From assembly GCA_033961575.1 (NCBI GenBank), contig CM066730.1, forward strand, positions 154,159,523 through 154,223,522: 64,000 bases of DNA. Reading direction: 5' to 3'. Below are positions 53,690-64,000 of this stretch, in pieces (position 1 is the first letter of the stretch; each line of letters opens with the position of its first letter). The notes below the pieces were generated by a model that saw only the letters and a list, made by a program, of their open reading frames with translations, was not told where the DNA came from and did not search any database. The position numbers were made by a program, and so were the translations under genes. This DNA is from Aselliscus stoliczkanus. Taxonomy: Eukaryota; Chordata; Mammalia; Chiroptera; Hipposideridae.

Positions 53690-53965
53690 ACATGGCTACT
53701 CATTGAGTGCTTGCTATGTATTAAGCACATGTGCCCCTTATATAATGATTCCTTTAAACAAATGCAGAAGTTAATTTTTTATCCCCATTTTGTACACAGA
53801 CATACATATTGGGAGCTTAATGGTGGCTGGCACAGAGTAGACATGCAAATATTTGCTGAGTACTAGCAGAAAGCTCTGAGGGCAGGGAGTTTTGTTCATT
53901 AACTGTTATCCCTAGCACCTACAAGGGGCCTGCTACTTGAAAGACACTCAGTAGATATTTGTTGA
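53690..53965 (+). repeat. MIR and L2 3'-end fragments
   Basis: 'TTGAGTGCTTGCTATGTATT' begins a MIR piece. 'CACCTACAAGGGGCCTGCTA' and 'CTCAGTAGATATTTGTTGAG' are an L2 3' end. Confidence 0.65.
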
Positions 53966-54374
53966 GCAAGGATTTAAAGCCACTTTGCGCTGACTCCAAA
54001 CCATTGCTCCAACCATTATGCTGTACTTTTCCAAGGGCACTTAGGGCTTTTAAAATGTACAAATTATTTATATCCTAATTCTTCTATTAAGGTGTTTATT
54101 ATAGTTAAGACCCATGGTTACAAATGAAACAAGCCAAACTCTAACTTAAGCAAAAATGTGAATTTATGATAGGGTTACTGAGGGGGGACTCATCAAATTC
54201 AAGGCCAGAAGAGCATCAAGGTGTGATGCTGTGGAGACTCCCTTTCTCCCTTCTCTTGAACAGACTTTTCTCTGCATAGTGGGAGACAGGGCTGCCAGTA
54301 GCACCTAAGTTTTACCTCTTACAGCTTTTACATCTGAGGGAGACTGTGCTGATGCTTTCTCTTGTTCTAAGTTC

Positions 54375-54545
54375 AAGTGTGCCAGGACATCTCACACCCA
54401 TTAGAATGGTTCCTATCAAGAAATCAGGAAATAATAAATGTTGATGAAGATTTGGAGCAATTGGAATGCTTGTGGACGGTTGGTGGAAATGTAACAGGGT
54501 ACAGCCACGATGGAAAACAGCATGCCAACCGGTTTTCTCCCAGTG
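54375..54545 (+). repeat. Old L1 fragment (sense)
   Basis: 'ACATCTCACACCCATTAGAA', 'AATAAATGTTGATGAAGATT' and 'GGTTGGTGGAAATGTAA' match the sense L1M ORF2/3' boundary region. Confidence 0.8.
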
Positions 54546-54633
54546 GTCAATTGGAAGTCTCCACACCTCACTTCTCATAGCTTTTTCCCACTGCAAAGAA
54601 GTGGGCCTGCTTCCCAGGTTTAAAAGTCTCAGG

Positions 54634-54746
54634 GGGGCCGGCTGAGTGGCGCGGTGGTTAAGCGCTGGCTTGGGAAGCCAGCGGCCCCAGTTCGGTCCCA
54701 CATATGAGGGCCAGTGACACTGACCTCAAAAAAATAAATATATAAG
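54634..54746 (+). repeat. Family A SINE
   Basis: It starts GGGGCCGGCTGAGTGGCGCG. The tail is an A/T-rich run. TSD TAAAAGTCTC at 54621-54630 and 54747-54756, with three extra G at the 5' junction. Confidence 0.93.
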
Positions 54747-54902
54747 TAAAAGTCTCGGGAGGACTCCGAGTAGAACTGAATTCTGTTGTCTCCCCCTGGG
54801 TTAGGCAGGAACACCAGTCACCTAAGAACATGGCAACTCCCTATAGAACCGCATGACTCAAGTGAGGCTGAGGGAGAAAACCATTTTTAGAAAGAGGGTG
54901 GG

Positions 54903-54978
54903 TAAGCGCTGGCTTGGGAATCCAGCGGCCCCGGTTCGGTCCCACATGTGAGGGCCAGTGACACTGCCCTAAAAAAAA
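54903..54978 (+). repeat. 5'-truncated family A SINE with TSD
   Basis: It begins TAAGCGCTGGCTTGGGAATC, missing the first ~28 bases and most of the A box, and ends CCCT plus A run. Perfect TSD AAAGAGGGTGGG at 54891-54902 and 54979-54990 shows that it inserted already truncated. Confidence 0.93.
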
Positions 54979-56034
54979 AAAGAGGGTGGGCGTGGGATTG
55001 ATGCTTAGACCAAGTAGTACGTGTCCACAGCAGTGACACAGAGCCCGTAAGTGGCAGATTACGAGAGTAGCCCGGGTTTTCAGACTATACGGTAATTACT
55101 GAGTTCTTCCCATGCAAACAGAAGGCCCTCTCTGTGCAAAAGGCCTTTGGGACAGTGTATTCTCAAGTGACTCCAGTCAGCCTTGGAGTCACCAGATGTG
55201 GGGTGATGAGCCAGCTGAAAGTGAGACTTACAATCATTTTGGCCTAGGTCTTCTGTCTGAGCTTCCTTGTTAATATCAAGGGGATTGAAGGATGAAGACC
55301 TTTATATAAATGTTATTTGTGGATTCAAAAATGCCTCTGTGTCCTACTAGATCTGCATCATGAAGTAGAGTCACATGAAAACCAGTGGATTCCTGATGAC
55401 GATGGAAGTGCCAGTCCACACTCTTCAAATTTTCACAGTCAGAATCTTCAGATGCCCTTGATGAACTACCTTCTTGATTGTGGCACTCACAGCGTTCAAC
55501 TGTTTTAAATGGCAGCATGTAAAGGGTGCTGAGAATTCAGTGATCATCTGGTTCAGTTGTTTTCCAACTTGCTTTAGCTGGGGGTCCTTATTTTTCTCCC
55601 CTAAATAAAACCTCACCTGAATTCTGTTACATATTACAGATTGAAGCAGCGTGGCTAGGGTCTGGGTGGCCCACAGGTGCCTCTGGACCCTCTGATTCAG
55701 TCTCCTCCCCTGTGGAGCACACCTTGCAAGTCGCTGATCTAGATTAGCCATTTTATTTCACAGGTGGAGAAACTGAGGCCCAGAGAGGTTGAGTGGGCCA
55801 CACACACACCAGCACAAAGACCAACAGTGCTGTGACTGGAGCCCTGGTCTCCTCGCTTAGGAGTTGTGTTCCTTCTATTGTATCCTGGTGCTTCTAGCTT
55901 TTCGAATGAACACTCGAACAAAGTAGTTGTATTTTTCTTCAGGTTCATAATGAACTGGACTAACATGAAGGCAAGTAGAGGACGTTGGGAGCCTAAACCC
56001 TAATAAACAGGTAAGAGCTTTATAATTAGTTACA

Positions 56035-57250
56035 AACTTAATGAGCGCTTACTATTCACATTCTAGGTGTTAGAGATATGTCCGTGAACAAGACAATTCC
56101 TGTCTTCAAAGAGTTCCAAGCCGTACTTGCTATTTCAGCGGAGGTGATAATGCCATAATAGAGATGTTCAGGGAACATGCACAGTTGGACCTGACCCAGT
56201 TCAGGGAAGCCTGGGAACACTTTCTGAGGAAATGGCATCTAAAAACACATTGTGAAAAACTAACAGGAGAGAGCCAGCCAAGTAGGAGGGTGTTAGGACA
56301 AAAGCTGGAGAGCTGCAGGGACCAGGTCATAGAGGGCCCTGTCAACCATTAACCCCAAGATAAGAGCGTCAGATGTGTTTACTGGAGAGATCACTCAGGT
56401 GCAATGTGGAGAATGAATTGGCTGATTAGCGGGATGGTTAAAGTATTTGGCAGGTAGAATTTACAGGACTTGATGATTGGTTAAATATTGGTGGTGAGGA
56501 TGAGAAAGGGATCAAAATATGGCTCAGGTTTCTCACTAGAGCAATTGATTGATGGTGGTTCCTTTGGCCAAGGTGGGGAGCATTGGAGGAAGAGCAGGAG
56601 TGGGCTGAGGGCAGAGGATGAGTTCAGTCTGTCACTTGTTGAGATTCAAGTGTCTGCAGGGAATCCTAATGGGAAATACAGTGAGGAACTGGGTATTCAG
56701 GTTGAGCCCAGAGAGAATTCTGGGCTGGAGATAGGATAGGGATCTCCAGGCCGTCAGCATTGATGGTATTCAAAGTTGTGGGAGGTGAGGTCACTCGATC
56801 AGTGGGGGGAAGAAAGAAAAGGTCTAGAATAGAACTTGAACACCTGACAACTATGGAAGAGGAGCTTGCATGAAGAACTGAGGAGGGGGAGAGGAAAGTA
56901 ACCAGGAGGCCAGGATCGCAGAAGCCCGGGGAACAAGCTGTGAGAAGGGAGTTGTAAGCAGCAGGGAAGAATGTGGAGAGAGGCCATGTATGTCCCAGTG
57001 AGACACATTCAGTGGATTTTGGTGACGAGGGCATTGTAGTAACCTTGGTAAGGGAAGGCTCAGTCCGTGGTTAGAAAATGGAAGCCACATCTCTGTGGTT
57101 TGAGGAGAGAGGGTGGCCATACTGAGTGTGGTCTGCAAGTTACAAAAGGAGAGAGGGTGACTGCCAAAGGGAGGCTTGGGGTTGCAGGAAGTTGTTTTCC
57201 TTTATGCCTGAGAGACTTTCACATGTAGAAATGGTACTTGGAAGGGCATG
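56035..57250 (+). repeat. L2 (LINE2) 3' region
   Basis: Ordered L2 phrases include 'GTCATAGAGGGCCCTGTCAA', 'TTTACAGGACTTGATGATTG', 'GAGAGAATTCTGGGCTGGAG' and 'GGTATTCAAAGTTGTGGGAG'. It is long but diverged. Confidence 0.75.
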
Positions 57251-57904
57251 TAGTCCTAAATACTAGAAAATAGTTTCCTCCTGTTGTGACAGATTTGGAA
57301 GAACATCTGTACCAATATGGCAGACCAATATTGATGCTGTCTACAGTTGGAGGTGGGGTGACCAGCTTATCCTGTTTTATCTGGGACTTTCCTATTGTCA
57401 GCACTCAAAGTCCCATGTTCTGGGAAACCCCTCAGTCCAGGCTAACCAGGGTGGTTGGTCTACACCCTAGGTGTAGACTTCTCCATAAGGATAAGTAAGA
57501 AATCTGTACAGGTGCTGAGAGGTGGTTTATCATTTCCCTGAAGATTGAGAAGAGCTGCCCACCTCAGAAAAAGACCTATTGCGAGGAACAGAAGAAAGTG
57601 TAGGCAATACCTGATTGATGTGGCAGGAAGCTTTAAAAAGATGGTACACAAGTAATTTACAATCCTGGGATAATCGAAGATAAGGAAATGCGGAGCAGGA
57701 GATTAAAATATGGCAGTTCAATGAAAAATGGCATGGGAGCAACGGATGCCAGGGTGAATACAGTAGGTCAATTTAGTAAAGAAAACAAACTTCAGGTGGT
57801 CTTCCAGAACCCAGAGGAAACTTTTGAAGATGAAAATAAGGGGAGAAATGGAGAGCAGAACAAAGAAAGATGAATTTTAAGAATTCCTATGAATGGATTA
57901 ACGA

Positions 57905-58165
57905 TTCATAATGAATAATAAGTGGAAGGCTGAGTGCTTACTCTATGACAAGCACTTTGTAAGCCCTTTACATGTGTGAACTCATTTAATCCTCAGTACT
58001 GTGGGTACTGTTATCCTCCTCATTTTGCATATGGGAAGACTGAAACACAGATCATTTAAACAACTGTGCAAGTTTCCACAGATAGGAAGCGAGGGAGCTG
58101 GTGAGCCCTGGTGATCCAGCTCCCAAACTTTTGCTCTAAGGTGCTCTGCTGCACTGCCTCGTGGC
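57905..58165 (+). repeat. MIR
   Basis: 'GAGTGCTTACTCTATGACAA', 'GTGTGAACTCATTTAATCCT' and 'AGACTGAAACACAGATCATT' in order. Confidence 0.82.
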
Positions 58166-58209
58166 ATAACATTGAAACCAAATTCTTCAGGCTTGCGTTC
58201 TAGTGTTTT

Positions 58210-58900
58210 TTGGTATCTCCTAAGTGCCAGACTCAGTTCTGCCACTGGGAAGATATCGAAAGAGTGAGCCAGACAAGGTCCCTGCTCAAATGGAGCTTAC
58301 ATTCTAATACGGAGAGAAAGAAAAGATACTAGTAAACAAACAAGGGAGTTTCAACAAGTATTAAGCCCTATGAAGAAAACTGGAAAAAAAAAACAACGGT
58401 AGAGAATGGCTAGCATATGTGTCTGTTGAGGTGGGTGATACTACTTTAGATAGGACCATGTCAAGGAAGACCCTCTGAGGAGATGGTGTCATCTGAGCCT
58501 GGAATGATGAGTCAGCCATGCAGAAATAGGGGGCAGAGAGAGCAGCAAGTACAAAGGCCCTGAGGTGGGAATGAACTTGGCATATTGGAGGACTAGCAAG
58601 AAGGCCCGTGTGGCTACAGCAGAGTGAAGGAGGGAAAGATTTATAAAAGATAAAGTCAGAGACGTAGCCTTGGGCTAGATCAGGGTGGGCCTGATGGGCC
58701 GTGGTAAAGATTTTTGGATTTTATTCTAATTGCTACAGGAAGGAATCCCCCCAACCACTGTATTTATCAGGGGAAGAATCTAATCTGATGTACGTTAAGA
58801 GAGAAGTCTGGCTGCTAGGTGGAGAATGGCCTATAAGGCATAATAAGGATATGGAATGTGGATGCAGGAAAAAGTTGAACTGGCTGTTCTGGCTGGACTC
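58210..58900 (+). repeat. L2 3' region
   Basis: 'CAAGGTCCCTGCTCAAATGG', 'AGCTTACATTCTAATACGGA', 'AAAGGCCCTGAGGTGGGAAT' and 'GATTTTTGGATTTTATTCTA' follow L2 order. Confidence 0.82.
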
Positions 58901-61563
58901 GGCCTGGAGCTCTGAGGTCTAGGGTAGGTTAATGGTTACTGCTAGCTGTCTCTGCCCAGGGGCATTTCCTCCTGTGGATCTAATCACACCCACTAATTTA
59001 CATAGAAATGAAAGATCCTTCTGGGAACGGGTTGGATCAGAGATTCCTGCTCCCTTAGAGCTAAGAACTACCCTGCCTTTCTGGGTCCTTGCTGATTAGA
59101 CCCGTGGAGGACCCAGGCTGAGCCAATCATGACTCCTGAGAAATTTCAAATTGCCACTCAGTCTTTGCGGAGTGCACTTGAACATGGAAATGGAACACCC
59201 GTGTTTGGGCATATACACAAAATAAATATTTGTTGTGTGAATGTGGGTGCATGGCAGAAAGCAAGATCTGCAGAGAAGTAGAAAAGAAGATGTGTGAGGG
59301 AAGCCCAGGTGAGGGGGGAGAGAGGGATTCCGGCTGACTCTGGATCCTGGTTTCGGACCCTCCTGAGGCTAAAGGCGCTTCTGTGGGCTACCGAGATTCC
59401 TCCATTTCTTTATTAAAAAAACCCATTTTTGCTTAAGTGGATTGGTTTTATGTGGTGTCCAAGGACCCCTGTTCCCCGGGGTGCATGTTATGGCTCCGGT
59501 CCTTCACAGCCACTGTCACCTGAGGCCAGTGGTCTCTTGTTTCCCACAGCCTCACCCACGGAGGGCTTTGCTGTCTGTTTTTGTTTTCTCTCGTTTTATG
59601 GGCCTATCATGTTATCTTAAGGTAATTGACTTTGCATTTATTTTATTCACTGGTTAAGACCATCATTTTCCTGAGACAACTTTATATTCATATTGTGTAC
59701 ATTTTAAGCCCTTTCTGAGTAGAGTCCAGTTTCACACATAGCTTATAGAGTTAATTCAGTTATTTGGGTAATAAACATATCTTTTTTTATTGGTACACAT
59801 ATTTTTCCACATTCTCTTTCCTTTCTTTTACTATTCTCCAGAGGATAACATACAAAAGGATCTATTCATCATGAATCCTTTGAGTTCCCCCTATTTGTCA
59901 GCCCTGGGTAGGTGAGTATGTCAGGGTTCCCCCTCCGCTGCTTTTGTGCACCCTCAGAATTTGGTTTCCCTGGGTCTCCTCTCCTCCTGGGCCACCGCCC
60001 TCCCCAAGTTGACCTCATCTGCTCGCAGGCCTTAGCTCCCACCTGTTCTGCAGGATGAGCAGACTTTGTTGTTTTTTTAAAGATATGTGACTTTTACCCC
60101 CATACACTTTGTATTCCGTGTTTGAATGCTCAGTTTGACCCATGGGAAACTCCACTGAGATATTTCTGTCACTGTACAAACACCGTGATGCTGCCCATAG
60201 GGATAGGTGGAGTTAAACTGGCTTATACATTAAGCTGCTGCTTCAAATGGACTAGTGGGACAGCGTGGGCTTTCTGGAGCTAATGGAGCTCACCCAGCAG
60301 CGACCCAGCGGAGCTGATCTACTTGGACCTTTGTCCTGTGGGCTGCCCTACAAGACCCTGGCTGTGCCATTGGAGGTGACTCACTGGTCACCTACTTTGA
60401 AGAGTCAATGTGGATTCTGCCACCTGGAATAAGTCTCCCACCCAGTCCAAAGGGCTAAGAAGATGCTAGGACTGGGGATGAAGTGTTCAGCAGTGGTCAT
60501 CTAGGAGAGACTTTTGGCTCCACATCACAGAATAAGAGCTGTAAAGGAAACCCGTGTTTCTGACCAAAAGGGTCTCCCAACATTTTCAGACCAGAGCCTG
60601 TGCACACAGACAGCTCCTGGGAGCAGCCCTTCCTCCTGTGTGTAGGAGGAAATCTTCTGAAATACTAATATGTGTACTTTTCCACATTTCCTTGTATGTG
60701 ACCTTCCCCCTAGCCAGTCAGAGGCATTCATATTGCTTTCAAAAATGAGTCCTTTTATAGCAAGAATGCAAAGAGAAAGGGAAAAAGAACTGTTTAGGTT
60801 TTCAACTTTCAAGCTAGGCCTCAGTGTGGACACCCACGTGAAAAGTGTGAAAAACCATGTGATGGACTTTATGGAGAGAAGGAATTTGAGGAGCCCACAG
60901 GGGTGGTCCTAAAAGAGGCAGGGTGTAAAGCTTTTGCCTTAGTCGTGGACTGGAAACAGTGAAGAAAAGTGCCTGGACCACCCTGCTCGTGGGGAGGCTA
61001 GTTCAGGGTCACTCAGGTAGGGGGTGGAGATATAGGAGTTGATCTTGGAAGAGATCAGATGGAAGCAAAGATGTGGAGAGGAGCAGAGCCAGCCCCACAG
61101 AGGGCTGTGTTGCCAAGCCAACATCAATAACTACTGTGGCCCCTGCGTCAGCTCTGCATTCACCTGTGCTGATGAGCCACAATCACCATTCTCCTCGCTG
61201 GCTGATGTCCTCTTCTTGTCAGCTGCCTGCTGTTGTCCTTGATTTACCCAGCAGAAGTGGTGTCCACCCATTCCACGGCCCATATGAGCCATTTCCTGTG
61301 AATGCTTGCTCTTCCTAACAGCTCGGGAACCTTCTGAGCCTCATGACACAAAGGGTTGGCTCTTGACACAGAGTATCAGTGGTGTGGGAAAGAAAGTCCC
61401 CAACACCTGAACTTGGGCAGAACTGGACAGTGATGCTGACCTGTTTTACACGACTACATGCCAAGCCAAACAGAGCCTCTGGGAGGGCAATTATTTGGAT
61501 TCATCTCTGTATCCCTAACACATGGCTACTGCTTGGTAGATAACTATATTGAAAGAATGAATG

Positions 61564-62197
61564 GGGCTGGCTGAGCGGCTCACTTGGTTAACAGTTGGCT
61601 TAGGGCACAAGCTCTGAGCAACAGGGCCGCTGGTTCGATTCCCACATGGGCCAGTGATGCTGCACCTTCGAGGGGAGCTGTTGCTGAGCTGCCAACAGGT
61701 GGCAGGATGGCTCAGCTGGTATAACAACAAGATTGCCTGTTCGATGGTGGGCTAAGCCCACCTGCAACTAAGACGGAACTCGGCACCTTGAGCTGAGCTG
61801 CCACCCAAATGGCTTAGTGGATAGAGCACGTGGTCTTAATAACAAGGCTGCCGGGTCCGACCCCCATGTGGGATGGTGGCGACGCCCACCTGTAATGTAA
61901 CTAAGACTGAACTTTGCACCTTGAGCTGAGCTGCTGCCTGGATGGCTCAGAGGATAGAGTGTGCACTCTTAACAAGGCTGCTGGTTTGACTCCCGCATGG
62001 GATGGTGGCTATGCCCACCCACAACCAATACTAAACATGGCACCTTGAGCTTAGAGGCCACGAGCTGCCAACAGGAAGCCAGATGGTGACTGGTGCCCTC
62101 TACAACAAAGATTGAACAACAACTTGGCTGGTCCTCTTCCCCAATTCCCCAACACCGTTCTCCTCCCCCAATTCCCCAATAAAAATCTTAAAATAAA
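61564..62197 (+). repeat. Polymeric tRNA SINE (family C), four modules, complete
   Basis: Modules begin near 61,564, 61,703, 61,807 and 61,939. A boxes are GGCTCACTTGGTTAAC, GGCTCAGCTGG, GGCTTAGTGGATAGAGC and GGCTCAGAGGATAGAGT; B-box-like sequences include GGTTCGATTCC, GGTCCGACCCC and GGTTTGACTCC. It ends in the shared tail TTCCCCAATAAAAATCTT. TSD AAAGAATGAATG at 61552-61563 and 62198-62209 proves a single insertion of 634 bp. Confidence 0.94.
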
Positions 62198-62894
62198 AAA
62201 GAATGAATGAAAGTCACAGTTTAGTGAGGAAGACAGAACATAAACAAGTATATATATGTATCTGTCATTTAAGTGCTGTGATAAAGACTGTAGGAAGCAC
62301 TGAGTGAACAGAAGAGGAAAAGGGACCTGAGATGCAAGGGATTTCCTGAGGCAACACGAGGACTAGGGCACAGGCCTTGACTCCAGAGCACCGTTGGAGT
62401 AGATAGATGCCCTTGAGAGTGTCTGCCCAGCCCCTGCTACTCTCTCTGCGCTGGGTCCCTGGGAGTCCCCTCTGCCACAGACTGGGCAATGGGTTCTCCC
62501 TCCCATGATTTGCCATTGGGATTCAGAGATGCAAGTCCATTTTTGCTGGCCACCTGACCTGAGAGCCAAGAGCTGCTCATGGTTGGCTGTGTGTTCAGAG
62601 ACATGGAAGATGGTGAGGCCCAGAGAGGAAGAGGTGCTTCCTGGCTGCTCGGTGGCTTTTAAGATCCTAACACCTTGAGGCCTGGTTGCCCCCTACCCTT
62701 GGGTTCCATGTGACACCTCTGAAGACTTCTGTTAAATTCCTCTCTTTTGATTAAGCTTGTCTGAGTGTTTTCTGTTCTGAGCAACCCAGAGTCTTGGCTA
62801 ACATTATCTTCATTGATGTCACCACCATGATTGCAGCAAACATGGCCACAGCTGTTACAATGTCCCAGTTTTTGTTCTGAGAGCTTTCCATGCA

Positions 62895-63055
62895 ATATCT
62901 TGTTGCACCTACCTGATAGGAATGTTGAGGATGTGACTATTGTCCGTAGTTTTTAGATGAAGAAACTGAGGCACAGAGAGGTTAAGTAACTTGCTGTGGC
63001 CATACAGCTAGTCAGTGGTGGAGCTGGGATGCATTTCTGGACAGAGCCAAGTCCA
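62895..63055 (+). repeat. MIR fragment
   Basis: 'AGATGAAGAAACTGAGGCAC', 'AGAGAGGTTAAGTAACTTGC' and 'AGTCAGTGGTGGAGCTGGGA' are the MIR 3' half. Confidence 0.9.
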
Positions 63056-63087
63056 ACATTGCAATTTTATCATATTTTGTTGAGCAA

Positions 63088-63119
<32 letters not shown>
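63088..63119. repeat. (TG)n microsatellite
   Basis: About 15 uninterrupted TG dinucleotides, followed by an AT-rich TTTTTAT tract. Confidence 0.97.
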
Positions 63120-63121
<2 letters not shown>

Positions 63122-64000
63122 TTATTTTTTTATTTTTATTTTTATTTTTTTTATATGCCATTCTCCTGGAAGAATGTAGTAGTTCTAAATGCCAGACACC
63201 ATGAGGAGCCCTGAGTGAGCGCCTTCTGAAGTGAGGCTGAGTGGCGGGAAGCCCAGCCCACTTTGTCTGCCCCATAGGTCCTGTCTCTCATTTTGCCGGG
63301 CCTGGCAGAGGAAGCGCGGGAAGGAGCTGCTGAGCCAGGTACAAGACTTGGCGGCAAAGCTGCTTGTGCAGCGGGAGGCCAGAGCCGCGCCCTGGCACCT
63401 GGCAGGCAGCCCAGCCCCACTGTTGAGAAAATACCTGGAACAAAGGAGTCCTCCCGCCACAACTGGCCGCCTCTCCTTGTGCCTGGAGCGCCTCAGCTGA
63501 CAAATCTGACCTCCGAGCCAGGCCAGGTCGGGTCCTTACATGGCCTTAGGAAGCTGCAGAGAGGCCTCAGTGCCCAGCCTAGAACACTTTCTTGGCTGCC
63601 CTGGGTGGTGGGCATCCCAGAGGGATCCCCTCACCTCACCCCACACTGCATGGGTGCCAGGTCCATCTCTACTCAAAGGCTCTGCTGGGCTGCCTGAACT
63701 TTCTGTTACTGCCACTCTCCCCTGTGGTGTCCAGAGCAGGTGGCTTCACAGTTTTGGGGCCTGGAATCTCCCTAGCCAGGAGGTCCATCTTGTAGCAGTG
63801 GGCTGTCAGAGGTTCAGACTGTGTGTCTGTGGTGAATAATCAAAGCCCTGCAAAGGATTTGGGTGTAATCCACACCAGGCTTTTGGGGGAGTAAACCTGG
63901 CCTAGGGGCCTGAGAGAATGAAAAGTGGATAACACCCTGGAACCCCGAAGGGTGGTGGTGTGGTTCTTGTTGGATGTATCTTTTTTTTATTTTTTTAAAG

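Larger units (their letters stand above)
48661..64000. other. Intergenic region downstream of TRIT1
   Basis: No gene is supported here. Besides the repeats listed, I see nothing nameable in 49,170-49,980, 50,200-50,670, 50,800-51,230, 54,990-56,030, 58,900-61,550, 62,215-62,900 and 63,150-64,000. Human synteny (TRIT1 then a long gap to OXCT2/BMP8B) agrees with an empty interval, from memory. Confidence 0.7.

Noticed and set aside
61564..62197. CRISPR-like or satellite array
   Set aside because: The repeats are diverged tRNA-like modules in a eukaryotic SINE bounded by a TSD, with no spacers.
48661..64000. A neighbouring gene such as BMP8B or OXCT2
   Set aside because: No TGF-beta or CoA-transferase-like sequence is seen. 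In human these lie tens of kilobases further on.

Overview
This 64 kb window is mammalian nuclear DNA: exons are sparse, introns are long, and it is packed with MIR, L2, MER20, L1 and tRNA-derived SINE copies. The young SINEs point to a bat. One copy (about 48,986-49,163, minus) has the VES layout: a tRNA-like head, an 'ACAACT-GATTGAAA' core and a 'GGGTCCTGGAAAAACACA' tail. Most others end in the VES-like tail 'CCCCAATAAAATCTTT'. The other families (a short tRNA-only SINE, a roughly 440 bp SINE and a polymeric tRNA SINE) are abundant and fairly young. That would fit a rhinolophoid (horseshoe or leaf-nosed) bat, but this placement is inference.

The only protein-coding gene I can support is TRIT1 (tRNA isopentenyltransferase 1, which makes i6A37 in tRNAs), on the plus strand. 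Ten exons (2-11) lie between 27,685 and 47,995 and join in frame to 409 codons plus a stop, matching residues 59-467 of the 467-residue mammalian protein. Exon 1 (start codon, P-loop) is not in the window, so bases 1-27,684 are read as intron 1. The 3' UTR runs to a poly(A) signal at 48,635. Intron 2 (27,826-36,894) is a U12-type AT-AC intron. All other junctions seen are GT-AG.

Layout: 1-27,684 is intron 1, with old L1, L2 and MIR, many SINEs, one full-length L1 derivative on the minus strand (21,599-24,946) and mariner/Tigger fossils. 27,685-36,993 holds exon 2, the 9.1 kb AT-AC intron (containing an ORF2-less full-length L1 at 31,518-34,215) and exon 3. 36,994-47,995 holds exons 4-11 and carries almost no young SINEs. 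48,660-64,000 is intergenic, with MIR, L2, an L1 fragment, a mariner MITE, a few SINEs and one large polymeric SINE.

The most notable signals are: (1) two L1 derivatives that have the same ORF2 breakpoint and the same duplicated 3' UTR, one a complete insertion with a perfect 15 bp target duplication and ORF1 but no ORF2; (2) a SINE/L1-5'UTR/SINE composite that sits as one unit inside a single 15 bp target duplication (5,728-6,481); (3) SINEs built from three or four tandem tRNA-like modules; and (4) the AT-AC intron of TRIT1. No computation was run: positions come from reading the sequence, and repeat boundaries are good to a few bases where a target-site duplication (TSD) is quoted and to about 20 bases otherwise.
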